Origin: Daphnia carinata
Lineage: Eukaryota > Arthropoda > Branchiopoda > Diplostraca > Daphniidae
DNA: 64,000 nucleotides
Assembly (NCBI RefSeq): GCF_022539665.2
Contig: NC_081334.1
Coordinates: forward strand, 4,620,424 to 4,684,423
Reading direction: 5' to 3'
Positions within the stretch are counted from its first letter, which is position 1; every line of letters begins with the position of its first letter. The notes below the pieces were generated by a model. It saw nothing but the letters and a program-made list of their open reading frames with translations. It was not told the origin of the DNA and ran no database searches. Made by a program: the position numbers and the translations under genes. Positions 1-11,259 of the stretch are shown piece by piece.

Positions 1-2981
1 TTCATCTTTTGTGTTATAATAATTCAAGCCCACACTTAATAAACGCAATTCAACTGTTGATTGGGCTTCGCATCGACAAGGACGCAAGGGATTACGACGG
101 ACGCAATGCGCTCCATTTTTTGTGTAATAATAATTCAAGCCCACACTTAACTGATGCGATTAAACTCTTGATTAAACGCGGCATCGACAAAAACGCAAAA
201 ACCGACGATGGATTCAATGCGCTTCATACTTTGTGTTTTAATAATTCAAACCCACACGTAACAAGCGCAATTCAATTGTTGATCGAGCTGGGTATCGACA
301 AGGACGCAAAAACAAATGCTGGATCCAACGTGCTTCATGTTTTGTGCCGCAATAATTCAAGCCCACACTTAATAAGCGCAATCCAACTGTTGATTGGAAT
401 TGGCATCGACAAGGACGCACGGGATAACAATGGATGCAATGCGCTCCATCTTTTGTGTTATAATAATTCAAGCCCACACTTAGTCGATGCGATTAAACAC
501 TTGATTGAACTCGGTATCGACACAAACGTAAAAACCGATGATGGATTCAATGCGCTCCATATTTTGTGTAAAAACAATTTCAGTCAACAATTAACCGATG
601 CCATTCAAATTTTGATCGAACTCGGCATCGACAAGGACGCAAAGGATAACACGGGGTCGAATGCGCTTCATTTTTTGTGTTCACACAATTTAAGCGCACA
701 CTTAACCGATGCGATTAAACTCTTGATCGAGCTCGGTATCGATAAAAACGAAAAGGATAACAAAGGATGGAATGCTCTACATCTTTTATGTTCTAACAAC
801 TCAATTCCTCACTTAACCGATGCGATTAAACTCTTGATCGAGCTCGGTATCGATAAAAACGAAAAGGATAACAAGGGATGGAATGCTCTACATCTTCTAT
901 GTTCTAACAACTCAATTCCTCACTTAACCGATGCGATTAAACTCTTGATCGAACTCGATATCGACAAAGACGCAAAAACCGACGCTGGATGCAATGCGCT
1001 TCATCTTTTGTGTTTAAACAATTCAAGCCCACACTTGATCGATGCGGTGCTACTCTTGATTGAACTCGGCATCGATAAGAACGCAAAGAATACCAATGGA
1101 TGGAATGCGCTTCATGTTTTGTGTTATAATAATTCAAGCCCACACTTAATAAACGCAATTCAACTCTTGATCGCACTGGGCATTGAAAAGGACGCAATTG
1201 ATAACAATGGATGGAATGCGCTCCATATTCTGTGTTTTAGCAATTCAAGTCCTCATTTAACCGATGCCATTCAACTCTTGATTGAACTCGGCATCGACAA
1301 AAACGCAAAAACCTACGATGGATGCAATGCGCTTGATATTCTGTATTATAAGAGTTCAAGTCCTCAATCAACAGATGCCATTAAACTCCTGACCGAACTC
1401 GGCGTCCACGTCAACGCAAAAGACACGTATAGGAACAAATCGTCCGTTTACTTTTGGAATACAACAGATGAAATCCCATCCCATGAATATAGGGTTGGAC
1501 AAAACGAAAAAAGCGACACACCTAAATTTCCATATGAATTGTTTTCAAATTTTGTTGCTAAACTAAAATATAGAACGTATGAAGATGAAAACATATTTCA
1601 TTTTACACATCCTGGGGAAAAAATGAGTCAATCCATTTGTTCGATTCAGTTCGTTGACGAAGAAGGACGTCAGGTGCGTCCTAATACGTTTTTCCCTCTT
1701 CTACAGGGAGAAAGCGAAATATCCATTCAATATTATAACGAAGCGAACATAAGGGCAAAGAATAAACGTAATGCACTCCATGATTTGTGTCGACGCAATT
1801 CAAGCTCAAATTTAATCAATGAAATAAAACGCTTGATCGACAGCGGGTACAAGGTAAATGGCAAGGACAAAGACGGAGGGAACGCGCTTCATTACTTGTG
1901 TCGATACAATTCCAGTTCAGACTTGAGGAGAGTAATTCAAATTTTAATCGACAACGGAATCAACGTGGAAGAAAAGACCAACGATGGATGGAATGCGCTC
2001 CATTTCTCGTGTCAAAACAATTCAAACTTAAACTTGCTTGAAATGTTTTCAATTTTAATTGAAAACGGGGTGGATATCAACGACAAAACCAACCGTGGTG
2101 AAAGTGCAATCGACATCTTAGCCAAGAATGAGATTGATGAAAATCTGAAATTAAACAGCCTCAGCTTGCTAATTCGATATGGGATTCAAGTGCATCTGGA
2201 CAATAAAGTCAGTCCAAATGTGAATCAACACTTTTTCAAAGAAAACGATAATTACGGTAAAGAGTTTCTAAATCTACTGGCAACGGAAAAAATCCGTTTG
2301 GGATGGCATAAGGAATGTCCAAATTGCCACGAAATACTGTAAGTAGCTGCCGTAACCATTTGACAAAATTAAAAGTATGTATGATTTACTTTTTTCATTA
2401 GGTCAATTACAAAAAAATACCAAGTGGGATTGCAGCACCACCACAGGTTTGGCAGCTGTTACAGATTATTTCACTTACTCATGAAACATTTAGAAACATG
2501 GGCAAAATCAAACCAAAAATCCGGGGAATCAGAGCTGGATATGAGCAATCCAGCAGAGTGGCTGCGCAAAAAAGCAGAACAATATCATCAAAATGAAACC
2601 AAAAAAAGGTACGAAGAAGACTTGGAAGTAATGGCCGAAGTCAGTGAGCAAGTCAAAGACGGGAACAACTCGGGTGATTTTAATTGTGACAAATACGAAC
2701 GCTATTTGAGATCCATGTACTCGATTGCGGAGATGATCCAATTCAAGAAGACAATGGGACAAATCAAATGGTTTTATCTTTTACCTTTTGATTTTCCCAT
2801 TGATTATGGAAATGAGAAAGATTCAGAAATCAAACGAGCGAAAATTGAATGGGACACGACGCTTTACAGCTGGGCACACAAAGAAACTGACAAATATTAC
2901 GGCATGTTTATGAAAGAAGATGCCAACGACGGATTTTTCCTGCCGGACGAGTTCAAACACAAGTGTCATGGTGAGCTTTAA
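1..2981 (+). CDS. KAC-1: ankyrin-repeat protein with conserved C-terminal domain, 5' end outside window
   Basis: The reading frame is open from the window edge to a splice donor at 2339, then a 63-base intron (2339-2401) and a last exon 2402-2981. The visible part is about 16 ankyrin repeats of an unusual 37-residue type (core DGxNALHLLCxNNSS, then a helix like LIDAIKLLIELGIDKNAK), a divergent spacer at 1,430-1,740, four more repeats, and a tail ending in a CxxC pair (ECPNC). The last exon encodes a roughly 190-residue domain that I do not recognise and that is shared with three paralogues in this window. By analogy with KAC-3 and KAC-4 a kinase domain should lie upstream of the window. One oddity: sequence matching an intron in KAC-2 and KAC-3 is translated here (about 1,592-1,649). 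The function is unknown; ankyrins suggest ligand or protein sensing. Confidence 0.85.
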
Positions 2982-5270
2982 TGATACAAATCTTGCATAT
3001 ATTAGAGAATGATGAAGAATTCATGTTTCTTTTGCTCACAACGAAATAAAACCAAAATCAAGATGGGCAAATGACGTAGGATAACTAAACCAACAGAAGG
3101 AAGGAAAAAGATTTCAGATGGAACGCCTCCAGTTTTGTAACTCGAAACGGGATTTTAGTGCATCGCAAATACGATGTGACGCAACAGATGTGACGATTTT
3201 TTAAAACAATAGCATGATGTTGTGTAGAATTTGTAGCAGTAGATAAATAAATAAAATAGAAATTATTTGAAAATATGCCCGGTTGATGTGTTGTGTGTAT
3301 GCTACGCATCGTGTTTACGGAAGCATTTCTGTTGACTAACGGCACATAACGTTTTGAAAGGGTAAAGTGGATAACAAGATTCTACTAGAAACGATGTTTT
3401 CAAACGGATCTAATGTTCCCATTTCATATGCTATAGAAGTGGATGTCACTTGTCAAGTTGGCCAAATTGCCAGCGCAACTTTGTAATGAAACGACGAGAT
3501 GAACAGCTTGCGCCATCACAAAAAAAGGTTTAAAAAAGATAAGAAATAAGCCTGAAAATAAAGCAAAACATTCAGCAACATCGTGCTCAATAAATCATAA
3601 TAAAAAAAAACAAGTAAAGATAAATAAGAATAAAAGAATTATATCTGTTAACCGACAGATAATTGGCCTTAAAATGTTGCAACGGATTCTCTAGATGTCG
3701 GGGAACTGTTCAACCAAGTGTAAAAAATTTCTGTTTCTTTAAATTAGCAAAGAATTTTCAAATGTTAAATTTTTCCTTCTGTGAAAACCCCAACGCAAGT
3801 GGTAGTAATTAGCAGATCGCTTCGACGCAACTGATCTCGTAATAAAAAGGAATCGTAAAAAAAGGAATAAGTAAACGAAAAACAAAAAGTTGGTACCTAT
3901 TCCTACAACAATCTGTTTTCCTAATCCAATCCCTAGCTATCCGTCAATATAGAAGAGGAGACAATGAATTTTGAATAGATGACTTCATGTGGAAAATCAA
4001 CAAAAGTCAATACTCTATTCTGCTATCTCAACGTGATAGGAGAAAAATTCAGAAAAACAAAACAAAAGGAATTTGAAAATTCCATTAGAAAAAAGTAAAT
4101 CAAAATCTGGCGATGCGAAAGAGCACAGCCAAAAATTTCAGATGACACCGTGACCAGTGCACCTAATCTTCAAAAAAAAAAATTGCACATCTGTTCAAGT
4201 TGGTATTCTTGCAAAAACGCAAGAGCAAAACAAGCCTGGCCTGAAACATGTTCATGGCAGTAGACATGCACCAAAGGTCACATGCTAAGTGCACGCTTTA
4301 CATTTTGTGCGTGAAAAAAAAAACGCGAGAGTAGTATTACATAGGGGGTGAGTTTCCTACCTTAAGATGATCGTAGCTCTGCTCCGCGGATAGGGATGCT
4401 GTTGTCAATGAAACATATCCTTCCAATCCAATCCTGGCAAGAATTCGACAATGCAAAAGGTGACCTCTCCCAACACCCATTCAATTCAGCAAGTGTCAGT
4501 CGATGTCCCCATCTGTTCTAGGATGCACCAACCAAGCAACTAGAAAGAAGCAGAATCTTGATTAATTATAGAATAGACCATAGCTTTGGGATTGACTTAT
4601 TGCCTATGTTACACCGTTACTATGTTTAACTACATAGAACCAGAATCAAGAAACACACAGTAGAGAGATGAATAACACCATAAAACACCATAACGAACAT
4701 GTGAAAATACCTGGTAATGCTTTGATGAGATTGTCCGAGTTGGTTTGTTTCCATTTCACAAAAGTTCACGGCAAAGGAACAAATGAAACAAAGTTGGATT
4801 TTCTTTCATATTGCTTCTGGCTAAGATATCTGTAATTGACAAGTGTCTCCATTAGATTTCGAATTCTTGTACGACAAAGTTCATAAATAGTCTGACAGAC
4901 AATTGCTTAATTTAAAATTGCACATCTACTAAATAAAAATATGCTCACTTACACACACAGACGCATCTAGGTGCCATTTCACTAACAGCCCATTGGGGCA
5001 TGAAGCTCAGCAACTGTGGAATTTTCGGAACATCTATTTACCATTTCATTTATCAATTTTTTTGTAAAAATGTAGTCTAATCATCAAACTTGTTCAGTAT
5101 AGGTTGCCCTGCCTTTTGAAGAAGTGCTTCAGTTCAACATTTTTTCTTCAGTAGGCGCCTTAACGTTAATGCCACATCTGGCCACATGGAGTAGTTTGGC
5201 GCTGTGACAAGTAACAGCATCTAGTGGTCACATTTGAATCGCAGTGTAAAATATAAAGTCACGTGACCTA
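2982..5270. repeat. Cassette downstream unit 1 (decayed)
   Basis: No intact gene is seen. The stretch is homologous to 11,260-13,860, 34,804-36,840 and 45,365-48,040, each lying directly after a KAC gene. It holds a decayed ankyrin-tail relic near 3,040-3,200. It also holds a decayed minus-strand exon near 4,370-4,555, with an in-frame TAG where unit 4 has TCG. The right edge is a conserved block with the words GGCGCTGTGACAAG and CTAGTGGTCACA near 5,200-5,230. The repeated arrangement shows that the duplicated unit is larger than the two genes. Confidence 0.7.
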
Positions 5271-5811
5271 AACAAGTTGGATGGCCGCCTATGGTGCCAG
5301 ATTGTTTTTGTTTTTGTTTTTGCTTTGTTTTGTTTTTTACAATGCTCGGAGAACTTGTATCAATTAGCGGCTTTAACTAGAACCAAAGAAAATGATGTGC
5401 CAAACCAAAGAAAATGGACTGTTGAACTATCGGAATGTCGGTCCTTCTTCTTTTTCCTGTGTCTAAGTGTATTCTAAATTCATCAGAAATTCGTAGCATA
5501 ACTAGATAAACGGTGAGTATTAGTCCTTTTGTCTCGCTTAACTCCAACTCTTAAATTTTAACGCAAACCAGGATTCTCCAATTTGTCATGAAACGAGTAC
5601 TGGGTTCTTGATATTTTATTTATCAGATGCTGAAAAAACGGCGTATCACTACTCGATACCCCAATAGCATAATTACACCAATGAAGAATACAACTAGTAC
5701 AGTATGTCCAAATTGCTTAAAAGAAATGCAGCTGCTTTTAAAGAAAAGAAGAAAAGAACGAATGACACTTCTTCGTTCGTAACTATTATACCCGACATCG
5801 GTGGTGCGTAG
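5271..5811. other. Spacer before HEPN-A, no gene seen
   Basis: The spacer is AT-rich with T-runs and is homologous to 14,440-14,560, 29,780-30,320 and 37,370-37,920. Short open frames here are not conserved in length between copies. It probably contains the 3' untranslated end of the minus-strand HEPN-A gene. Confidence 0.5.
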
Positions 5812-6444
5812 CTAATACAATTCCTGGTGGGTGTTAATGTTCTCGATTTCACTTCCACATTTACTAATGAAGGCGTTTACACGACCGTCCAAAGCGTTAG
5901 GGCTATCGATGTCAACCAACCAACTAAAAAAAAAGTTAATATACGTGGATTTGGAATAAAAACAACAGTAACTTAAAAAATATATTTATATAGATAATAA
6001 TAAAAATAAATCTTGTGCTACTCACCTTGAAGCATTTTTCATTGCCTCCAAGAAGTTTCTAAAATCATCAATTTTCCAGGAACGGACCTCGTGAGTCAAT
6101 TTGTTTCTCAGCTTCCTTAATTGTCTGACATTGTCAGCAAAGTTCGAAACTAGCGGGTCTCTCGCTCCATCCACATAAAATGGATTTTTTAAAGCGTATT
6201 TCAAAACTTCCAGTGAACCATTATCTTGAAGAGGTGATTCTTTTCCCCACTCCGACATATACAAGGGTTCTTCAGGTAAATGCAGGAACCATTCGAGCAG
6301 GATGTCTGCAAATTCGTCTAGGCAAATTTGTCCTTGAATACGTCTCCTAGTTACGTTGGAATCCCAATACCCGCCCTTGATCAAAACAAATATGGGATTT
6401 GCAAAACCAAGGCTGTTGTAGTTGGGTTGGTTCACCTGGGCCAT
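5812..6444 (-). CDS. HEPN-A: small HEPN-like protein, divergent partner of KAC-2
   Basis: Two exons (6444-6026 and 5923-5812) join in frame to give 176 aa. The start is the ATG at 6444, chosen because all three paralogues align from this Met (MAQVNQP). Conserved blocks are GFANPIFVLI near the N-terminus, then RRRIQGQICLDEFADILLEW, then LRNKLTHEVRSWKIDDF near residue 120. The R-N-K-L-T-H string fits the RX4H active-site motif of HEPN-superfamily ribonucleases, a superfamily that also includes the KEN domain of IRE1 and RNase L. The protein ends in LY. There is no signal peptide or membrane segment, so it is probably cytosolic. It is transcribed away from KAC-2 across a short shared promoter region. 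RNase activity is inferred from the motif alone. Confidence 0.75.
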
Positions 6445-6960
6445 GCTAAAATAAAAAGTCAATAGCTTTTCTTTACGAATAGAACTCTATGAGATACTTT
6501 ATCGAAGGAGAACGGAGTTGCACTGTCGCTCACTTCAGTCCGGGATCTAGTTGGGACTTCAAGAGTGTTACTAGCAGATTTACATTTGAAGACACCTTTT
6601 AAAATGATCGTCGTTTGGCAGTGGGGAAAAACCAGAATCTTAAACCCAGAAATTATCTCGATATCTCTCTGGTGGTTTTTTATCAGGTGCTTCGCCGATA
6701 AAATTTTGATACTATGTTTTTACCATGTTTGTACATTATTACCCCAGTTATGAAAGCTGTTTTCTACGATAAAGTATTTCAATGGTTTCTAGATCAACAA
6801 ACAAAAAAACACAAAAAAAATTCTTCATCAAAACTGTCCAAACGTAAGTCTCCAAATGAGCAAACGAGAATCAAAAATAACCGAAAATGGCAACAACAGC
6901 AAAAAAAAAAAAATCATCTGACTGGCAGCGTTACGAATAATTTTATGCTCCACAGATAGT
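6445..6960. promoter_or_regulatory. Shared promoter region between HEPN-A and KAC-2
   Basis: This short region separates divergent start sites. A block at about 6,508-6,600 (words CGGAGTTG, GCTCACTTCA, ATTTACATTTGAA) is conserved in the matching positions of the other two cassettes (31,047-31,150 and 38,661-38,770). A remnant of an upstream leader exon follows at 6,600-6,690. No TATA box is obvious. Bidirectional regulation is inferred from the layout. Confidence 0.45.
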
Positions 6961-6962
6961 GT

Positions 6963-9900
6963 GCATTCAATAACCTCGATCGTAAAGATGTTTTATGGAA
7001 AGGCAAATATAGTGAAGTGTTTCAAGGTACTTATAAAGGTCGAAGTATAGCAGTCAAACGAATTCCGAAGAGTGGAGTTGAAAAACAAAACGAGTTAAGA
7101 ATTTTGCAGGAGTTAAACCATCCCAATATAGCTAAATTTCTCCATTCCACAAGCGATGGCGTCTTCAAGTAAGATTCTTACGTGATAATTTTTATTCAAA
7201 AAGAGAACATCCATATGATTATTAGCGTTTCAGTTACTATGCTTTGGAATTTTGCGGCGCATCGTTGGATCAAGTGTTCCTGAATCAAGACGATCCTCGA
7301 AAATATAAAGGACCTGCATTAAAGCCTATCAATGTTTTCTTGCAGTTAGCTTCCGGCCTCAAACATATTCACTCAAAGAAGCTAATCCACGGAAACATTA
7401 ATCCGAAAAACATCCTGATTTCTGTGAAACCTACTGACCATGACGAAGAGGTAACGATCAAGTGGGCTGATTTTGGATTGTCTGAAGCTGTGGACGAACA
7501 GGAAACATTCACATTGAGTGGCATCCAAGAAACTCGACTTTGGTTCGCCCCCGAACTGTTACAAATTTCAGACGAAAAACTACGCATACAGGAAACAAAA
7601 GGCTCTATCGAAAGCGACGTCTTCGCAGAAGGCCTCGTCTTCGGTTTTATTCTCTTAAAAGGAAGACATCTCTATGGTGAGGATCATCATGCAATCGAGC
7701 AAAACCTCAAGGATAACAATCCAGTTAATATGGGTCGTAAGTTTCCTATTCAAACACATCACATAACATGAGCATGCTAATTAAATGTTTGAATTATTTT
7801 ATTACAGAAATTCACAAATTGCATTGGGCACGTAACTTGATAGAAAAAACGTTGACTAACACACCTACTACTAGAATTACGTCTGAACACGTCTACGCTC
7901 AACTCCACACCATAAAAATTGAAGTAATTACGTCGTTTAAATTCTGAAATGGTAGCCAGACTAGTTACTGTGTTTTTTAACGTTCACATTTTTTTTATTA
8001 AGCTTCTGAAGGATGAAAAAGAGCTGCTTCAGCTGGCTGAACATAGCAATGCGAATTCGGATTTGAAGAATAAGATGGAATATTTCATTCAACTTGGAGT
8101 TGACGTGAACGCAAAGGACGAGATCGGAAGGAATATGCTCCACTATTTGTGTGAAAACAATTCAAGCCCACACTTAATCGATATAATTCAACTTTTCGTC
8201 AAATTCGGCATCGACGTGAACGCGAAGGACAAGACCGAAATGAATGTGCTCCATTATTTGTGTTTAAACAATTCAAGCCCACAATTAATCGAAGCAATTA
8301 AACTCTTATTCCAACACGGCATCGACGTGAACGCAAAAGACCACAACGAAGGGAATGCGTTCCACTATTTGTGTTCTAACAATTCAAGCCCACACTTAAT
8401 CGATGTAATTCAACTTTTCGTCAAATTCGGCATCGACGTGAACGCAAAGAGCAAGTACGGAAACAATGCGCTCCACTATTTGTGTTCTAACAATTCAAGC
8501 CCACACTTAATCGATGTAATTCAACTTTTCGTCAAATTCGGCATCGATGTGAACGCGAAGGACAAGACCGAAATGAATGTGCTCCATTATTTGTGTTTGA
8601 ATAATTCAAGCCCACAATTAATCGAAGCAATTAAACTCTTATTCCAACACGGCATCGACGTGAACGCAAAAGACCACAACGAAGGGAATGCGCTCCACTA
8701 TTTGTGTTCTAACAATTCAAGCCCACACTTAATCGATGTAATTCAACTTTTCGTCAAATTCGGCATCGACGTGAACGCAAAGAGCAAGAACGGAAACAAT
8801 GCGCTCCACTATTTGTGTTCTAACAATTCAAGCCCACACTTAATCGAAGCAATTAAACTCTTATTCCAACACGGCATCGACGTGAACGCAAAAGACGACA
8901 ACGAAAAGAATGCGCTCCACTATTTGTGTTCTAACAATTCAAGCCCAAACATAATCGGCGCAATCCAACTCTTGGTCGAACGCGGCATCGACGTGAACGC
9001 AAAATGCGACAAAGAAAAGAATGCGCTCCATTATTTGTGTGAAAAAAATTCAAGATCAAACTTAATCGATGCAATTAAAATCTTGATCGAACTCGGCATT
9101 GACGTGACCGCAGAGGACGCATATGGAATGACAGCGCTAACTTCTGTTTTGACGATGGACTGCACAGGTTCTCAAATAGGAAAGTAATGAAAACACGATA
9201 TGAATACGACGGGTTTCGACCAAATATGGTACGTGACGAAACTGATATCCTAGAGATACTAGGCCTATCTAGTACTGATTTCTCTAAACTAAAATATCGA
9301 AAAGATGAAGCTAAAAAGGTAACATACTTCATTATACACAGCAGAAAAAAAAATTTATCAATCAATTTGATCAATTCAGTTCCGTAACAAGGTGGGAAAA
9401 CTTCAGTTTCTACAAGGAAAAAGCGAAGTATCCATTCAAGAAGATGACGATACGAACATAAAAGAAAAGGGTAAAAGTAATTCACTCCATGGTTTGTGCC
9501 GTAGCAATTCAAGCTCAAATTTTATCAACGAAATAAAACGCTTGATCGACCTCGGGTACAACGTGAATGATAAGGACAAGGACGGAAAAAGCCCGCTCCA
9601 TTATTTGTGCCAGTACAATTCAAGCCCACATTTTGTCGATGCAATTCAACTCTTATTCCAACACGGCATTGACGTGAACGCAGAAAGTGACAATGAAAAG
9701 AATGCGCTCCATTATTTGTGTCAGTACAATTCAAGCCCACGCTTAATCGATGCCATCCAACTTTTCGTCCAACACGGCATCGACGTGAACGCAAAAGACA
9801 ATTACGAAAAGAATGCGCTCCACTATTTGTGTGAAAACAATTCAAGCCCACACTTAATCGATGCAATTCAACTCTTGGTACAACTCGGCTTTGACGTGAA

Positions 9901-11259
9901 CGCAAAGAGCAAGTACGGAATGAATGCGCTCCATTATTTGTGCCAGTACAATTCAAGCCCAAAATTAATCGACGCAATCCAACTCTTGGTCGAAATCGGA
10001 ATCGACGTGAAAGAAAAGGACAAGGACGGAAGGAACTCGCTCCATCATTTGTGTCAGTACAATTCAAGCTGGCATTTAATCGATGCAATGTATCTTTTAG
10101 TCAAACTCGGTATCGACGTGAAAGAAAAGGACAAGGACGGATGGAACCCGCTCCATTATTTGTGTCGGTACAATTCCAGTTCAGACTTAAGGGGCGCAAT
10201 TCAAATCTTAATCCAACATGGAATTAATGTGGAAGAAAAAACCAATGATGGATGGAACGCTCTGCATTTTTCGTGTCAAAACAATTCAAACTCAAACTTA
10301 CTTGAAATACTTTCAATTTTAATCGAAAAAGGCGTGGACATCAACGAAAAAACCAACCGTGGTGAAAATGCAATCGATATCTTAGTCAAGAACGAGATTG
10401 ATGAAAATCTAAAATCAAACGTCCTAAAATTTCTAATTCGACATGGGATTCGAGTGCACCTCGACAATACAGTCAGTCCAAATGTGAATCAATACGTTTT
10501 CAAAGAAAACGATAATTATGATGGAAGGTTTTTAAACCTACTGACAAAGAAAGAAATCCGTTTGGGATGGCATGAGCAATGTGAAAATTGCAATCAAATA
10601 CTGTAAGTAGCTGTTGTAACGATATGACAAAAAAAAACAACGTGCGTTACACATGTGTCTAATTCACCCTTTTCATTAGGTCAATTGAGAGAAATCCCCG
10701 AGTACGATTGCAGCACCACCACATGTTTGGCAACTGTTACAGAGTATTTCACTTTCTCTTGAAACATTTAGAAACATGGGCGAAATCAAACCAAGAATCA
10801 GGGGAATCAGAGATGGATATGCGCAACCCAGCAGAGTGGCTGCGCAAAAAAGCAGAACAATATCATCAAAGTGAAAACGAAATAACATACAAAGAAAACT
10901 TGGAAGTAATGGCGGAGGTCAGTGAGCAAGTAAAAAAAGGGAGCAACTCGCGGGATTTTAACTGTGACAACTATGAACGCTATTTGAGATCCATGTACTC
11001 GATTGCGGAGATGATCGACTCCAACGAGTCAATGGGACAAATCAAATGGTTTTATCTTTTACCTTTTGATTTTCCCATGGATTACGAAAATGAGAAAGAT
11101 TCAGAAATCAAACGAGCGAAAATTGAATGGGACAAGACGCTTTTCAGCTGGGCGCACAGCGAAACTGACACATGTTACGGCACGTTTATGAAAGAAGATG
11201 CCAACGAGGGATTTTTCCTGCCGAAACAGTTCAAGCACAAGTGTCATGGTGAGCTCTAA
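6963..11259 (+). CDS. KAC-2: pseudokinase-ankyrin-C-terminal-domain protein, possibly broken
   Basis: Exons by splice signals and paralogue alignment: about 6963-7168, 7234-7736, 7808-7923, 8003-9318, 9380-10602, 10680-11259. The N-terminal part is an IRE1/RNase L-style kinase fold with IAVKR and ADFGLS. However, the catalytic loop reads HGNINPKN instead of HRDIKPEN and the glycine loop is degenerate (WKGKYSEVF), so it should be catalytically dead. No in-frame ATG precedes the first exon before a TAG at 6957; the start may lie in an unseen exon or be lost. About 9 ankyrin repeats follow, then a one-base frame change near 9,150-9,187, about 9 further repeats, a tail with CENC, and the conserved 580-base last exon. 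The last exon has no indel relative to the other copies, which argues that the protein was functional until recently or still is. Confidence 0.7.

Noticed and set aside
9525-10088. Long minus-strand open frame (187 codons) opposite KAC-2, and similar ones opposite KAC-1 and KAC-4
   Set aside because: They mirror the 111-base ankyrin periodicity; the antisense frame stays open because repeats avoid the same complementary stops. Composition is Cys/Arg-rich and has no start context.
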